Below are positions 1 through 6,225 of a stretch of 6,903 nucleotides of DNA, in pieces. The position numbers and the translations under genes were made by a program. Every line of letters begins with the position of its first letter. Positions within the stretch are counted from its first letter, which is position 1. This DNA is from Thermoplasmata archaeon (GTDB taxonomy: Archaea; Thermoplasmatota; Thermoplasmata; Thermoplasmatales; Thermoplasmataceae), in NCBI GenBank assembly GCA_021850505.1, contig JAJZLW010000038.1, forward strand, positions 1 through 6,903, read 5' to 3'. Below the pieces are notes generated by a model. It was not told the origin of the DNA and searched no databases. It saw only the letters and a program-made list of their open reading frames with translations.

Positions 1-23
1 AAATAAGTATTTTCAAGCGTATG

Positions 24-37
24 GGAATGCTAATAAA
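24..37 (+). promoter_or_regulatory. Putative archaeal TATA-type promoter of the xdhC-cox operon
   Basis: A TAATAAA box at 31-37 lies 21-27 bases before the ATG at 58, with a short purine-rich stretch (GGGAATGC) just upstream that could act as a BRE. No Shine-Dalgarno sequence is seen between the box and the ATG, which fits a leaderless or nearly leaderless transcript. Assignment is by position and composition only. The window begins 57 bases before the gene, so upstream control sites may be missing. Confidence 0.45.
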
Positions 38-57
38 CATTGTATTAATCAACTTGC

Positions 58-855
58 ATGGACAATGGTGATATTATTCAAAAAATGGCCGAGTTCATGG
101 AATCCGGCAGGGAATTTGCACTGGCCACAGTGGTCAGCGCAGAGGGTTCCACACTTGCAAAGCCCGGATTCAAACTTATACTTTCCAGTGAAGGTGTACC
201 ACTATACGGTACCCTGGGGGGCGCATGCCCGGAAAGCGCCATATCCGCTCTTGCGCAAGATGTCGTGAAGAACAACAGGGCAAAGGCTGTAAAAGTTCAC
301 CTTGAGCAAACTGAGGCATCCCTTCAGGGGATAATCTCAAGGAAAAACGATGATGAAATTTTTGTTGAGACTTTTTGCGGGGGGACAATAGAGATATTCA
401 TAGAACCTTATATGAATGCAAAGGTCCTCACCGTAATTAAGCAGGGTGGCAAGGATGATGTTGCGGATTCGATATATGCCATCTCAAAGCAGGCAGGACT
501 TAAATGCGATATTCTCGATCTCTCTGATATCTCAAGGGGCGAAGATCCTCTGAAACTGTATAAATTCACCGACCGGAACTACGTTGTTGTCCTTACCAAG
601 GGAAATGACGATATCAGGGTTCTGGAACATCTGTCGCGTTTAAAATTACCATACCTTGGACTTATGGCAAGCAGGAAAAGATTTGAGTATGATTCAACCG
701 AATTGAAAGGCAAGGTAAGTGAGAAGTTCCTGAAATCGATTCACAGCCCAATCGGGATTAGCATTGGTGCCATATCCCCCGGTGAAATTGCAATAAGCAT
801 AATATCAGAAGTAATAATGGCAATGAGGCAACCTGATATAAAAAAGAATGCTTGA
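58..855 (+). CDS. xdhC: XdhC/CoxI-family molybdenum hydroxylase maturation factor
   Basis: A 265-residue cytosolic protein of the XdhC/CoxI family. Characterised members bind the molybdenum cofactor and help deliver its mature (often sulfurated) form to the apo large subunit. Seen in the sequence: an N-terminal XdhC-CoxI domain (about 1-118) with ATVVSAEGS at 23-31, the family cysteine in GGACPE (Cys57) and CGGTIEIFIEP at 107-117. A C-terminal Rossmann-like XdhC domain (about 120-258) ends in IHSPIGISIGAISPGEIAISI. The usual GAGHxG loop at the start of that second domain is not recognisable (IKQGGKDD at 127-134), and the usual GGGC is GGAC. The ATG at 58 is chosen because the family's N-terminus begins there and a TATA-like box sits at the right distance. 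It lies 32 bases ahead of the coxM-like gene, which supports a role in maturing that enzyme. The family is certain; the exact cofactor form handled is not. Confidence 0.9.
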   Translation: MDNGDIIQKMAEFMESGREFALATVVSAEGSTLAKPGFKLILSSEGVPLYGTLGGACPESAISALAQDVVKNNRAKAVKVHLEQTEASLQGIISRKNDDEIFVETFCGGTIEIFIEPYMNAKVLTVIKQGGKDDVADSIYAISKQAGLKCDILDLSDISRGEDPLKLYKFTDRNYVVVLTKGNDDIRVLEHLSRLKLPYLGLMASRKRFEYDSTELKGKVSEKFLKSIHSPIGISIGAISPGEIAISIISEVIMAMRQPDIKKNA

Positions 856-858
856 ATG

Positions 859-870
859 ATTATATATTAT
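859..870 (+). promoter_or_regulatory. Putative internal TATA-type promoter before coxM
   Basis: The 32-base gap between xdhC and coxM is almost entirely A/T. It contains TTATATATTAT at 860-870, 18-28 bases before the ATG at 888. No Shine-Dalgarno site precedes that ATG, unlike the two downstream genes coxS and coxL. This suggests that coxM can be read from its own leaderless transcript, in addition to any read-through from xdhC. This is inferred from spacing and composition only. Confidence 0.45.
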
Positions 871-887
871 AATTAAATCCAATATTC

Positions 888-1757
888 ATGTATCCGCAGG
901 AATTTGATTACTTTGTACCAAAGACAGTCGATGAAGCGCTTTCGTTTCTATCAGCACATGAAAATGCTAAAGTTCTTGCAGGTGGGCAGAGCCTTATCCC
1001 CATTATGAAGACAAGAGTTGCATCCTTCGATTATCTGGTGGATTTATCGAATATTAGTGACCTCAGGTATATCAGGAAAGATGGTTCTGAAATTCACATC
1101 GGCGCAATGACAACAACAGGCGATATCGAATCCTCATCCCTGATAAGAAAGGATTTGATGGTGCTTGCTGAGACCGCATCACAGATAGCCGATCCACAGA
1201 TCAGGAATGTGGGAACAATTGGGGGAAACTGCTCCCACGGTGATCCTGGCAATGATATGCCTGCTCTCATGCTTGCACTTAATGCTAGATATGTCATCAG
1301 GGGAAAAGAAGGAAGAAAAGAGATTAAGGCATCAAACTTCTATAAGGGTTCTTTTGAAACTGCCTTGAACGGGGAGGAAATACTGACCGAAATCATAGTG
1401 CCTGCAACACCACACGGGACTGGTGCGGCATACGTAAAGCACAAGAGAAGGGCCGGGGACTTCTCGATAGCTGCTGTGGCAGCGTTTATATCACTGGATG
1501 GATCAAGTCACTGCGAATCAGCTGGGATAGGAATGACTTCGGTCGGCCCGACGAGCATAAAAGCAATTGAAGCTGAAAGGTACCTTGAGGGTAAGCAGCT
1601 TACAAAGGACGTCATTAACAAGGCCGCTGAAATCATGGTTTCTGAATCAGATCCTATGGAAGACTCGTATTCCAGATCAGAATTCAAGAAGGAGATTCTT
1701 GGCCTGGTTGGGAAAGAAGCGATTGCAAAGGCATTCGACCGTGCTTCTGGAGTGTGA
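888..1757 (+). CDS. coxM: FAD-binding (medium) subunit of a CoxM/XDH-type molybdenum hydroxylase
   Basis: A 289-residue flavoprotein subunit, close to the usual 280-300 for CoxM-like proteins. In this family it takes electrons from the iron-sulfur subunit and passes them to an external acceptor. Seen: a PCMH-type FAD domain with AGGQSLIP at 31-38, DLSNISDLRYI at 52-62 and the FAD signature TIGGN (110-114) followed by HGDPGND (117-123). A CO dehydrogenase flavoprotein C-terminal domain (about 180-285) has KHKRRAGDFSI at 184-194. No signal peptide is seen, so the protein is cytosolic or on the inner membrane face. The ATG at 888 follows an AT-rich box and lacks a ribosome site. The stop is followed after five bases by the iron-sulfur subunit. 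The electron acceptor cannot be read from the sequence. The symbol marks family resemblance, not CO oxidation. Confidence 0.93.
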   Translation: MYPQEFDYFVPKTVDEALSFLSAHENAKVLAGGQSLIPIMKTRVASFDYLVDLSNISDLRYIRKDGSEIHIGAMTTTGDIESSSLIRKDLMVLAETASQIADPQIRNVGTIGGNCSHGDPGNDMPALMLALNARYVIRGKEGRKEIKASNFYKGSFETALNGEEILTEIIVPATPHGTGAAYVKHKRRAGDFSIAAVAAFISLDGSSHCESAGIGMTSVGPTSIKAIEAERYLEGKQLTKDVINKAAEIMVSESDPMEDSYSRSEFKKEILGLVGKEAIAKAFDRASGV

Positions 1758-1762
1758 TAAAA
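1749..1762 (+). promoter_or_regulatory. Ribosome binding site that decides the coxS start
   Basis: GGAG at 1749-1752, continuing as GGAGTGTGAT, resembles the archaeal Shine-Dalgarno GGAGGTGAT. It lies about 10 bases before the ATG at 1763. A GTG at 1754 in the same frame, overlapping the coxM stop as GTGA, could add three residues but would sit inside this site. The ATG is therefore preferred. Confidence 0.6.
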
Positions 1763-2275
1763 ATGGTAAATAGAATTGAGATAAAGGTAAACGTGAATGG
1801 AAAGGACGTTGAGAAAGAGATCGAACCAAGGTTATTGCTCGTTGACTTTATCAGAGGCGAACTTGGTTTAACAGGTACGCACGTTGGATGCGACTCGTCG
1901 AACTGCGGCGCCTGTACCGTGCTTCTTGGTAATAAGGCAGTAAAATCATGCACTCTTCTCGCTGCTCAGGCAAATGGCAATTCCATTACAACAATCGAGG
2001 GCCTTTCGAAAGGTGATAAATTACATCCGCTCCAGAAGGCATTCCTGGATAAAGATGGCCTTCAGTGTGGTTATTGCACTGCGGGTATGATAATGGTAGC
2101 CCACTGGTATCTCAAGAAGAACCCTGAAGCAAATAGGGATGAGATCAGAGAGGCGATATCTGGAAACATCTGCAGATGCACTGGATATGACAGTATAGTT
2201 GATTCTATAGAGGAAGCTTCAAAACATATGAATGAACAGGAAGAGGAAATTGTAACCAGACAGGTGAAACAATGA
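1763..2275 (+). CDS. coxS: [2Fe-2S] (small) subunit of a CoxS/XDH-type molybdenum hydroxylase
   Basis: A 170-residue iron-sulfur subunit that wires the molybdenum site to the FAD. Seen: an N-terminal plant-ferredoxin-like domain (about 4-80) with cysteines 43, 48, 51 and 63 (GCDSSNCGACTVLL) for the outer cluster. A C-terminal all-helical [2Fe-2S]-binding domain (about 85-155) has Cys102 and Cys105 (QCGYCTAGM) plus Cys137 and Cys139 (NICRCTGY). All eight ligands are present, so both clusters should form. The last 15 residues are a charged tail (MNEQEEEIVTRQ), slightly longer than in many relatives. The start is taken at the ATG at 1763, not the GTG at 1754, because of the ribosome site and because the family begins about there. 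The gene overlaps coxL by four bases (ATGA), typical of translational coupling in an operon whose subunits assemble together. Confidence 0.94.
   Translation: MVNRIEIKVNVNGKDVEKEIEPRLLLVDFIRGELGLTGTHVGCDSSNCGACTVLLGNKAVKSCTLLAAQANGNSITTIEGLSKGDKLHPLQKAFLDKDGLQCGYCTAGMIMVAHWYLKKNPEANRDEIREAISGNICRCTGYDSIVDSIEEASKHMNEQEEEIVTRQVKQ
2262..2267 (+). promoter_or_regulatory. Ribosome binding site of coxL
   Basis: AGGTGA at 2262-2267, inside the end of coxS, precedes the coxL ATG (2272) by four bases and supports that start. The large subunit would otherwise look short at its N-terminus. Confidence 0.6.
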
Positions 2276-4302
2276 GTACAGTGGAGGAAATAGTAAGGGG
2301 CAAGGGCAGGTTCGTTGATGACATTGTCCTTCCTAAAATGCAGCACCTTGCCATTATAAGGAGTAACTATTCCAGGGGCAGGATACTGAAAATAGAAGGG
2401 GAATGTTACACATTCAAAGATTTCCCGTCGTATATAACATCCGTGGGAGAAGGTGCAACGGAAGGTGAGCTCAATCTCAGGGAGCCGGTTCTGGCGGACA
2501 AATATGTCAATTATCTTGGCCAGCCCATAGCGGCAGTTCTTGGAAAGGATAGATATGAGGCTGAGGATCTTGCTGATTCAATTAGTGTTGATATAGAGCC
2601 CCTTAAACCTGTAATGGACCCGGAGATTTCAATCGAATCAGAGCCGATCCACTCATCAATGAAGAATAATACACTTTCAGAGGTAACTATCGGCAGAGAT
2701 TTCAACGGTGAGAAATATGATATCAGGATAACTGATCATTTTGATAATAAAAGGGTGGCTACAAACCCGATTGAAACCAGGGGAATAGTTGCCTCATATT
2801 CAGACGGGAAGTTGACAGTCTGGATTCCTACCCAATCAGTACACAGTATCAGGGAGGGTCTCTCTGATGTGTTAAACATGCCCAAGGAAAAAATAAGGGT
2901 CATCCAGACGGACACAGGTGGTGCATTTGGGCTGAAAGGATCTGTCTACTCTGAGCATGCCATCGCTGCCTTTCTTGCAATAAAAACGGGAAAACCGGTT
3001 AAGTGGCTTGAGACCAGAAGGGATCACCTGACTTCAAGCCATCCTGGGAGGGGAACCTCAGCAGATGTGGAGCTTTTTGCAGATAAAACGGGAAAAATAC
3101 ATGGCCTCAAGGGAAAAGTGGTCGTTGATGCGGGTGCATATTCAGGCGGCAGTGGCGAATTTGCAGCACGTTTCGTAGGCATGCAGATGTGCGGTGCATA
3201 TGATATTCCGAATGCGTATATTGAGGCAAAATCAGTATTGACAAATAAGCCTGTACAGGGTCCGTACAGAGGGGCGGGCAGGCCTGAAGCGCATTTCTTT
3301 ATCGAGAGAATGGTTGATAAACTCGCTGATGAACTGCACATGGATCCAGTCGATGTGAGGCTGTTAAATACAAGCAACAGGGAACACACCTCGCCTCTCG
3401 GAGTATATGTTCCGCCTGCTAAATCGTTCCTCATGGAAGCAGTTGAGAAACTAAATTACAGGAATCTCAAGAAAGATAAGCCTGGATTCTCAATATTCGT
3501 TCTGGTACCTGCTTTCCAGCCGGGGGAAACTGCAAGAATTATTGTTGACAGGGATAAGGTTCGCGTCTGGCTTGGCGGCAATTCACATGGGCAGAGACAC
3601 GAATTATTTGTTCGCAGGATTGTAAGGGAAAACCTTGGAATAGATGAGTCCCTTGTTTCACTGGAAATGGGCGATACCGACATGCTTGAAGATGGCATCG
3701 GTTCCTGGGGGAGCAGATCAGCTATGGTTGGCGGTATGGCAGTCTATGACGCCTGTCAGAAGATAAAGGAGGGTGTTGTGAAGAAATATGGGAAATATTC
3801 AAAAGAACTCCTTATGGATGATGGTGCTGATGTCTATACACACTGGAGGGAGAAGGGATCAATGGACTCACTTGGTTGCAATCTCGTAACATGCAAGGTA
3901 AGCGAACGGGGGCAGGTGACTATCAAGGAGTGCAGTGCTTATTATGATGTTGGAAGACCGCTCTCCGAATCCACGGTAAGGGGGCAGATTGAAGGCGGTA
4001 TGGCCCAGGGAATAGGCCAGACTCTCTACGAAGAACTCCTCTATAATGAAGATGGTGAAATGCTGACCACATCCATATCTGATTCCGGTGTTCCACTTGC
4101 CAATCAGCTTCCTGATTACAAGGTTTTTCTCGCAGATTCGGTATCCACGCTTGCTACGGGGGCAAAGGGTGTGGGTGAGTCACCAACAATCGGAATTCCG
4201 CCTGCACTGGCAAGAGCAATCGAAAACCAAACCGGGGTCCATATCACAGAGACACCTGTTAGACAGGAGATTCTGTTAAAGCAGAAGATCCAGGCTAAAT
4301 AA
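2272..4302 (+). CDS. coxL: Molybdopterin (large) subunit, form II CoxL / xanthine dehydrogenase family
   Basis: The 676-residue catalytic subunit holding the molybdenum cofactor. Relatives are usually about 750-800 residues. Seen in order: an aldehyde oxidase/XDH hammerhead domain (about 8-115, GKGRFVDDIVLPKM), PTQSVH with Gln188 near the Mo site, and GGAFGLKG (216-223) with the family Phe219. PYRGAGR (331-337) is next, then SHGQRHE (438-444) with Gln441, GSWGSRSA (477-484), GGMAQGIGQ (575-583) and GVGE with the catalytic base Glu636. The active-site loop is of form II type (AYRGAGR-like), not the AYxCSFR loop of CO dehydrogenase. The S-selanyl cysteine position is absent, so CO oxidation is unlikely. 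Oxidation of an aldehyde (for example glyceraldehyde, as in Sulfolobus) or a heterocycle is possible. Odd points: GQR replaces the usual GQG, and segments at about 395-405 and 505-535 are shortened. It overlaps coxS by four bases and abuts the convergent moeB-like gene. Confidence 0.92.
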   Translation: MSTVEEIVRGKGRFVDDIVLPKMQHLAIIRSNYSRGRILKIEGECYTFKDFPSYITSVGEGATEGELNLREPVLADKYVNYLGQPIAAVLGKDRYEAEDLADSISVDIEPLKPVMDPEISIESEPIHSSMKNNTLSEVTIGRDFNGEKYDIRITDHFDNKRVATNPIETRGIVASYSDGKLTVWIPTQSVHSIREGLSDVLNMPKEKIRVIQTDTGGAFGLKGSVYSEHAIAAFLAIKTGKPVKWLETRRDHLTSSHPGRGTSADVELFADKTGKIHGLKGKVVVDAGAYSGGSGEFAARFVGMQMCGAYDIPNAYIEAKSVLTNKPVQGPYRGAGRPEAHFFIERMVDKLADELHMDPVDVRLLNTSNREHTSPLGVYVPPAKSFLMEAVEKLNYRNLKKDKPGFSIFVLVPAFQPGETARIIVDRDKVRVWLGGNSHGQRHELFVRRIVRENLGIDESLVSLEMGDTDMLEDGIGSWGSRSAMVGGMAVYDACQKIKEGVVKKYGKYSKELLMDDGADVYTHWREKGSMDSLGCNLVTCKVSERGQVTIKECSAYYDVGRPLSESTVRGQIEGGMAQGIGQTLYEELLYNEDGEMLTTSISDSGVPLANQLPDYKVFLADSVSTLATGAKGVGESPTIGIPPALARAIENQTGVHITETPVRQEILLKQKIQAK

Positions 4303-5088
4303 TCAAATTAGTGCAGTTCTTCCCAGGTCCCGGTATTTTTCTGTCAGGTAATCATATTCATGCCTGACACAGGACCTGCAATCATTATTTCTTGAAATCT
4401 CTATCTTATCAATTGATGGTGGCCAGGTTTCAATGTGATACAGATATCTTCCATCATTGCCATCAGCAATCATTCTTAACGCCTCGGAAAAGGCAAGTGA
4501 TGATATCATATTTGGAACGGAAGAAAGAACACCAACCTGTTCGCAGGTCGGGTACCCCACAAGTTTTGCTGGACCGAAACATGCAAAGCAGGCTGATCTT
4601 CCAGGTATTATCAATTTTACCTGGCCATAGGTCTCGACGGCAGATGTGAATACCCATGGAACAGAATTGTAGTTGCAGGCGTCATTTATTATGAATCTGG
4701 TTGTTAGATTATCCGTTCCGTCAATCACGAGATCGCATTTTTTGGTTATTTCCAATGCGTTCCCTGCATCAAAAGTTGCGAATATACTTTCATATGAAAC
4801 GTCGCTGTTGATTCGGGACAGTCTTTCATGTGCCGCATCCACTTTCCTCTTACCAATATCACTTTCTTCGAACAGTATCTGTCTGTGCATGTTAGTTATG
4901 TCGACAAAGTCCCTGTCGACAAGCAATAACTTTCGGACGCCGGCCCGGCAGAAAAGATCCGCAGAAAGTGAGCCGGTCCCGCCAAGTCCTATCACTGCAA
5001 CTGATAATGACCGTATCTTCTCCATTGTTTCTTTGCCGATATTATGAAGAATCTCTAACCTTGAATACCTGTTTATTGACGATGCCAT
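4303..5088 (-). CDS. moeB: MoeB/ThiF-family sulfur-carrier adenylyltransferase
   Basis: A 261-residue E1-like enzyme that in this family uses ATP to adenylate the C-terminal Gly-Gly of MoaD (or a ThiS/SAMP-like carrier), ready for sulfur loading. Seen: RYSR at 7-10; the ATP loop GLGGTGS at 34-40; DRDFVDITNMHRQ at 58-70; DGTDN at 123-127; and two zinc-binding CxxC pairs, Cys167/Cys170 and Cys237/Cys240. Cys182 in PTCEQVGVL matches the conserved cysteine of the crossover region. There is no C-terminal rhodanese domain, so sulfur must come from another protein. The ATG at 5086-5088 has a TATA-like box about 26-33 bases upstream and no ribosome site. It is divergent from moaA and near moaD, which points to molybdopterin synthesis. 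A shared role in tRNA thiolation or thiamine synthesis is possible, as archaea often use one such enzyme for several carriers. Confidence 0.88.
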   Translation of the reverse strand: MASSINRYSRLEILHNIGKETMEKIRSLSVAVIGLGGTGSLSADLFCRAGVRKLLLVDRDFVDITNMHRQILFEESDIGKRKVDAAHERLSRINSDVSYESIFATFDAGNALEITKKCDLVIDGTDNLTTRFIINDACNYNSVPWVFTSAVETYGQVKLIIPGRSACFACFGPAKLVGYPTCEQVGVLSSVPNMISSLAFSEALRMIADGNDGRYLYHIETWPPSIDKIEISRNNDCRSCVRHEYDYLTEKYRDLGRTALI

Positions 5089-5111
5089 ATCAACCGAAAT
5101 AGCACTGCGGT

Positions 5112-5124
5112 GATATTAAATATC
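5112..5124 (-). promoter_or_regulatory. Putative moeB promoter: TATA box within a 13-base palindrome
   Basis: Read on the - strand, ATTTAATA (complement of 5114-5121) lies 26-33 bases before the moeB ATG, the spacing expected for a leaderless archaeal transcript. It sits inside a perfect palindrome, GATATT-N-AATATC (5112-5124). A protein bound there would block TBP, so the palindrome may be an operator. It could also be chance in AT-rich DNA. Confidence 0.5.
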
Positions 5125-5147
5125 TCAATCAACAATGAAAATTTTGG

Positions 5148-5173
5148 ATTGAATATATGAATTGAATACATGA
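5148..5173. repeat. Tandem pair of 13-base repeats in the moeB-moaA divergent region
   Basis: ATTGAATATATGA (5148-5160) is followed without a gap by ATTGAATACATGA (5161-5173), matching at 12 of 13 positions. The pair lies between the two divergent TATA boxes, 60-85 bases upstream of moeB and 78-103 bases upstream of moaA. Adjacent repeats in such a spot may be binding sites for a regulator. No known regulator motif is recognised. Confidence 0.6.
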
Positions 5174-5184
5174 AACTGCAACTT

Positions 5185-5218
5185 AAAAAACGTTTTTTCG
5201 CAAAATGAAACCGCGAAA
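5185..5218. repeat. Inverted repeats upstream of the moaA promoter
   Basis: There are two overlapping symmetric elements. One is a perfect 14-base palindrome, AAAAAACGTTTTTT (5185-5198). The other is the inverted repeat TTTCGC (5196-5201) / GCGAAA (5213-5218) with 11 bases between its arms. They lie just upstream of the moaA TATA-like box; the right arm overlaps its possible BRE. They may be regulator sites or intrinsically bent A/T-tract DNA. If the moaA mRNA is leaderless they are not transcribed from that promoter, so an RNA hairpin role is unlikely. Confidence 0.5.
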
Positions 5219-5227
5219 GATTAATAA
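5213..5227 (+). promoter_or_regulatory. Putative BRE and TATA box of moaA
   Basis: A purine-rich GCGAAAG (5213-5219) followed by ATTAATAA (5220-5227) lies 24-31 bases before the moaA ATG at 5251. No Shine-Dalgarno site is visible before that ATG. The layout matches a leaderless archaeal promoter that would also drive moaD. Confidence 0.55.
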
Positions 5228-5250
5228 CCAAGGCTAAATATGATATATAG

Positions 5251-6225
5251 ATGCTTACTGACAATTATGGCAGGAACGTTTCGAGCCTCAGGGTTCAGGT
5301 AAACACCACATGTAACTTTGGCTGTTTTTTCTGTCACATGGAAGGCACCGGAATTCAGGCCAATGAAATGTCGACAGACCAGATTCTGAGAATAATTGAG
5401 ACTGCACACAAGCTTGGCATCAACAAGGTTAAATTTACCGGTGGTGAACCAACTTTAAGGAGAGATATAGTTGAAATAGTCAGGCGCACGAGGAGCATAA
5501 TAACCGGTGACATATCGATGACTACTAACGGAACAAGGCTGAAGCAGCTTGCCGCTGATCTAAGGAAGGCAGGACTGGATAGGATCAATGTTTCAATGCA
5601 TTCTATCGACCGGGAGGGATTTCGTTTCATTACGGGTGTAGACGCGATCGAAAAGGTTTTAGAGGGAATTGAAAGCGCACGCAATGCAGGCTTCGAGAAC
5701 ATAAAAGTAAACTTCGTGGCACTTAATGGTGTCAATATTGACCAGATTCCAAGGATGATAGAATTGTCCGCGAAGGAGAAATTCCTGCTCCAGATTATTG
5801 AATACGAGGTACCGAGAGAGCAGGAGGCGTCTGAGGATTATGTAAAATATCATTATCCACTGGATGACCTTGAGGCTGAGTTATCGTCCAGGTCTTACAG
5901 GATCGACCACAACAGCATTCATGAAAGACCTGTTTTCAGAATACGGAATGGGAATGGCGAAGCGAGCGTTGAGATAGTAAAACCGATGAGGAATTACGAA
6001 TTCTGCAATAAGTGCACTAGGATGCGTGTGACCTCCCTTGGTGAGTTAAAGCCCTGCCTGATGACAACCGGTGATCTCACGCCTGTTTTCAGGAGCGGGA
6101 AAGAGACCACGGATGAGGAGATAGAAAACGCATTCATGACTGCAACCCTGAAGAGGAAACCTTACTGGACCAGAGAGGATAATATTGAAAGTCAGGTACT
6201 TTGCGAGACTGAGAGAGCTAACTAG
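5251..6225 (+). CDS. moaA: MoaA, radical SAM GTP 3',8-cyclase of molybdopterin synthesis
   Basis: A 324-residue cytosolic radical SAM enzyme for the first step of molybdenum cofactor synthesis: GTP to 3',8-cyclo-GTP, which MoaC then turns into cPMP. Seen: the radical SAM motif Cx3Cx2C at Cys21, Cys25 and Cys28 (CNFGCFFC); the SAM-binding GGEPTLR at 64-70; and NVSMHSID at 113-120 with ITG at 127-129. The second, substrate-side [4Fe-4S] ligands are Cys252, Cys255 and Cys269 (FCNKCTRMRVTSLGELKPC), with the GTP-binding arginines of the TRMR motif at 257 and 259. Both clusters are complete. The protein ends KRKPYW plus a 17-residue tail and lacks the terminal Gly-Gly found in bacterial and human MoaA. 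The last 41 bases overlap moaD. The ATG start follows a TATA-like box at leaderless distance. MoaC is not in the window. Confidence 0.95.
   Translation: MLTDNYGRNVSSLRVQVNTTCNFGCFFCHMEGTGIQANEMSTDQILRIIETAHKLGINKVKFTGGEPTLRRDIVEIVRRTRSIITGDISMTTNGTRLKQLAADLRKAGLDRINVSMHSIDREGFRFITGVDAIEKVLEGIESARNAGFENIKVNFVALNGVNIDQIPRMIELSAKEKFLLQIIEYEVPREQEASEDYVKYHYPLDDLEAELSSRSYRIDHNSIHERPVFRIRNGNGEASVEIVKPMRNYEFCNKCTRMRVTSLGELKPCLMTTGDLTPVFRSGKETTDEEIENAFMTATLKRKPYWTREDNIESQVLCETERAN
6172..6178 (+). promoter_or_regulatory. Ribosome binding site of moaD inside moaA
   Basis: AGAGAGG at 6172-6178, within the moaA coding sequence, ends six bases before the TTG at 6185. It is the main support for TTG as the moaD start. 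Confidence 0.5.

Noticed and set aside
855..888. Terminator between xdhC and coxM
   Set aside because: The gap is A/T-rich with no stem-loop or T run in the right place; it fits a promoter better.
1754..1765. GTG at 1754 as the coxS start, overlapping the coxM stop
   Set aside because: The ATG three codons later has a GGAG site at suitable spacing, and the GTG lies inside that site. The GTG start cannot be fully excluded.
3024..3434. Open frame of 136 codons on the - strand
   Set aside because: It lies wholly inside coxL, whose domains are unmistakable, and its translation is low-complexity Ser/Pro/Leu-rich with no family motif.
4673..5047. Open frame of 124 codons on the + strand
   Set aside because: It is antisense to the moeB-like gene; its Ser/Leu-rich product has no recognisable domain and no promoter or ribosome site.
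5185..5218. Molybdenum cofactor riboswitch upstream of moaA
   Set aside because: The TATA-like box lies downstream of the symmetric elements, so the mRNA would be leaderless and could not contain them. No multi-helix structure is apparent.
5355..5735. Open frame of 126 codons on the - strand
   Set aside because: It lies within moaA, which has all radical SAM motifs; the antisense product is Ser/Leu/Ile-rich and resembles nothing.
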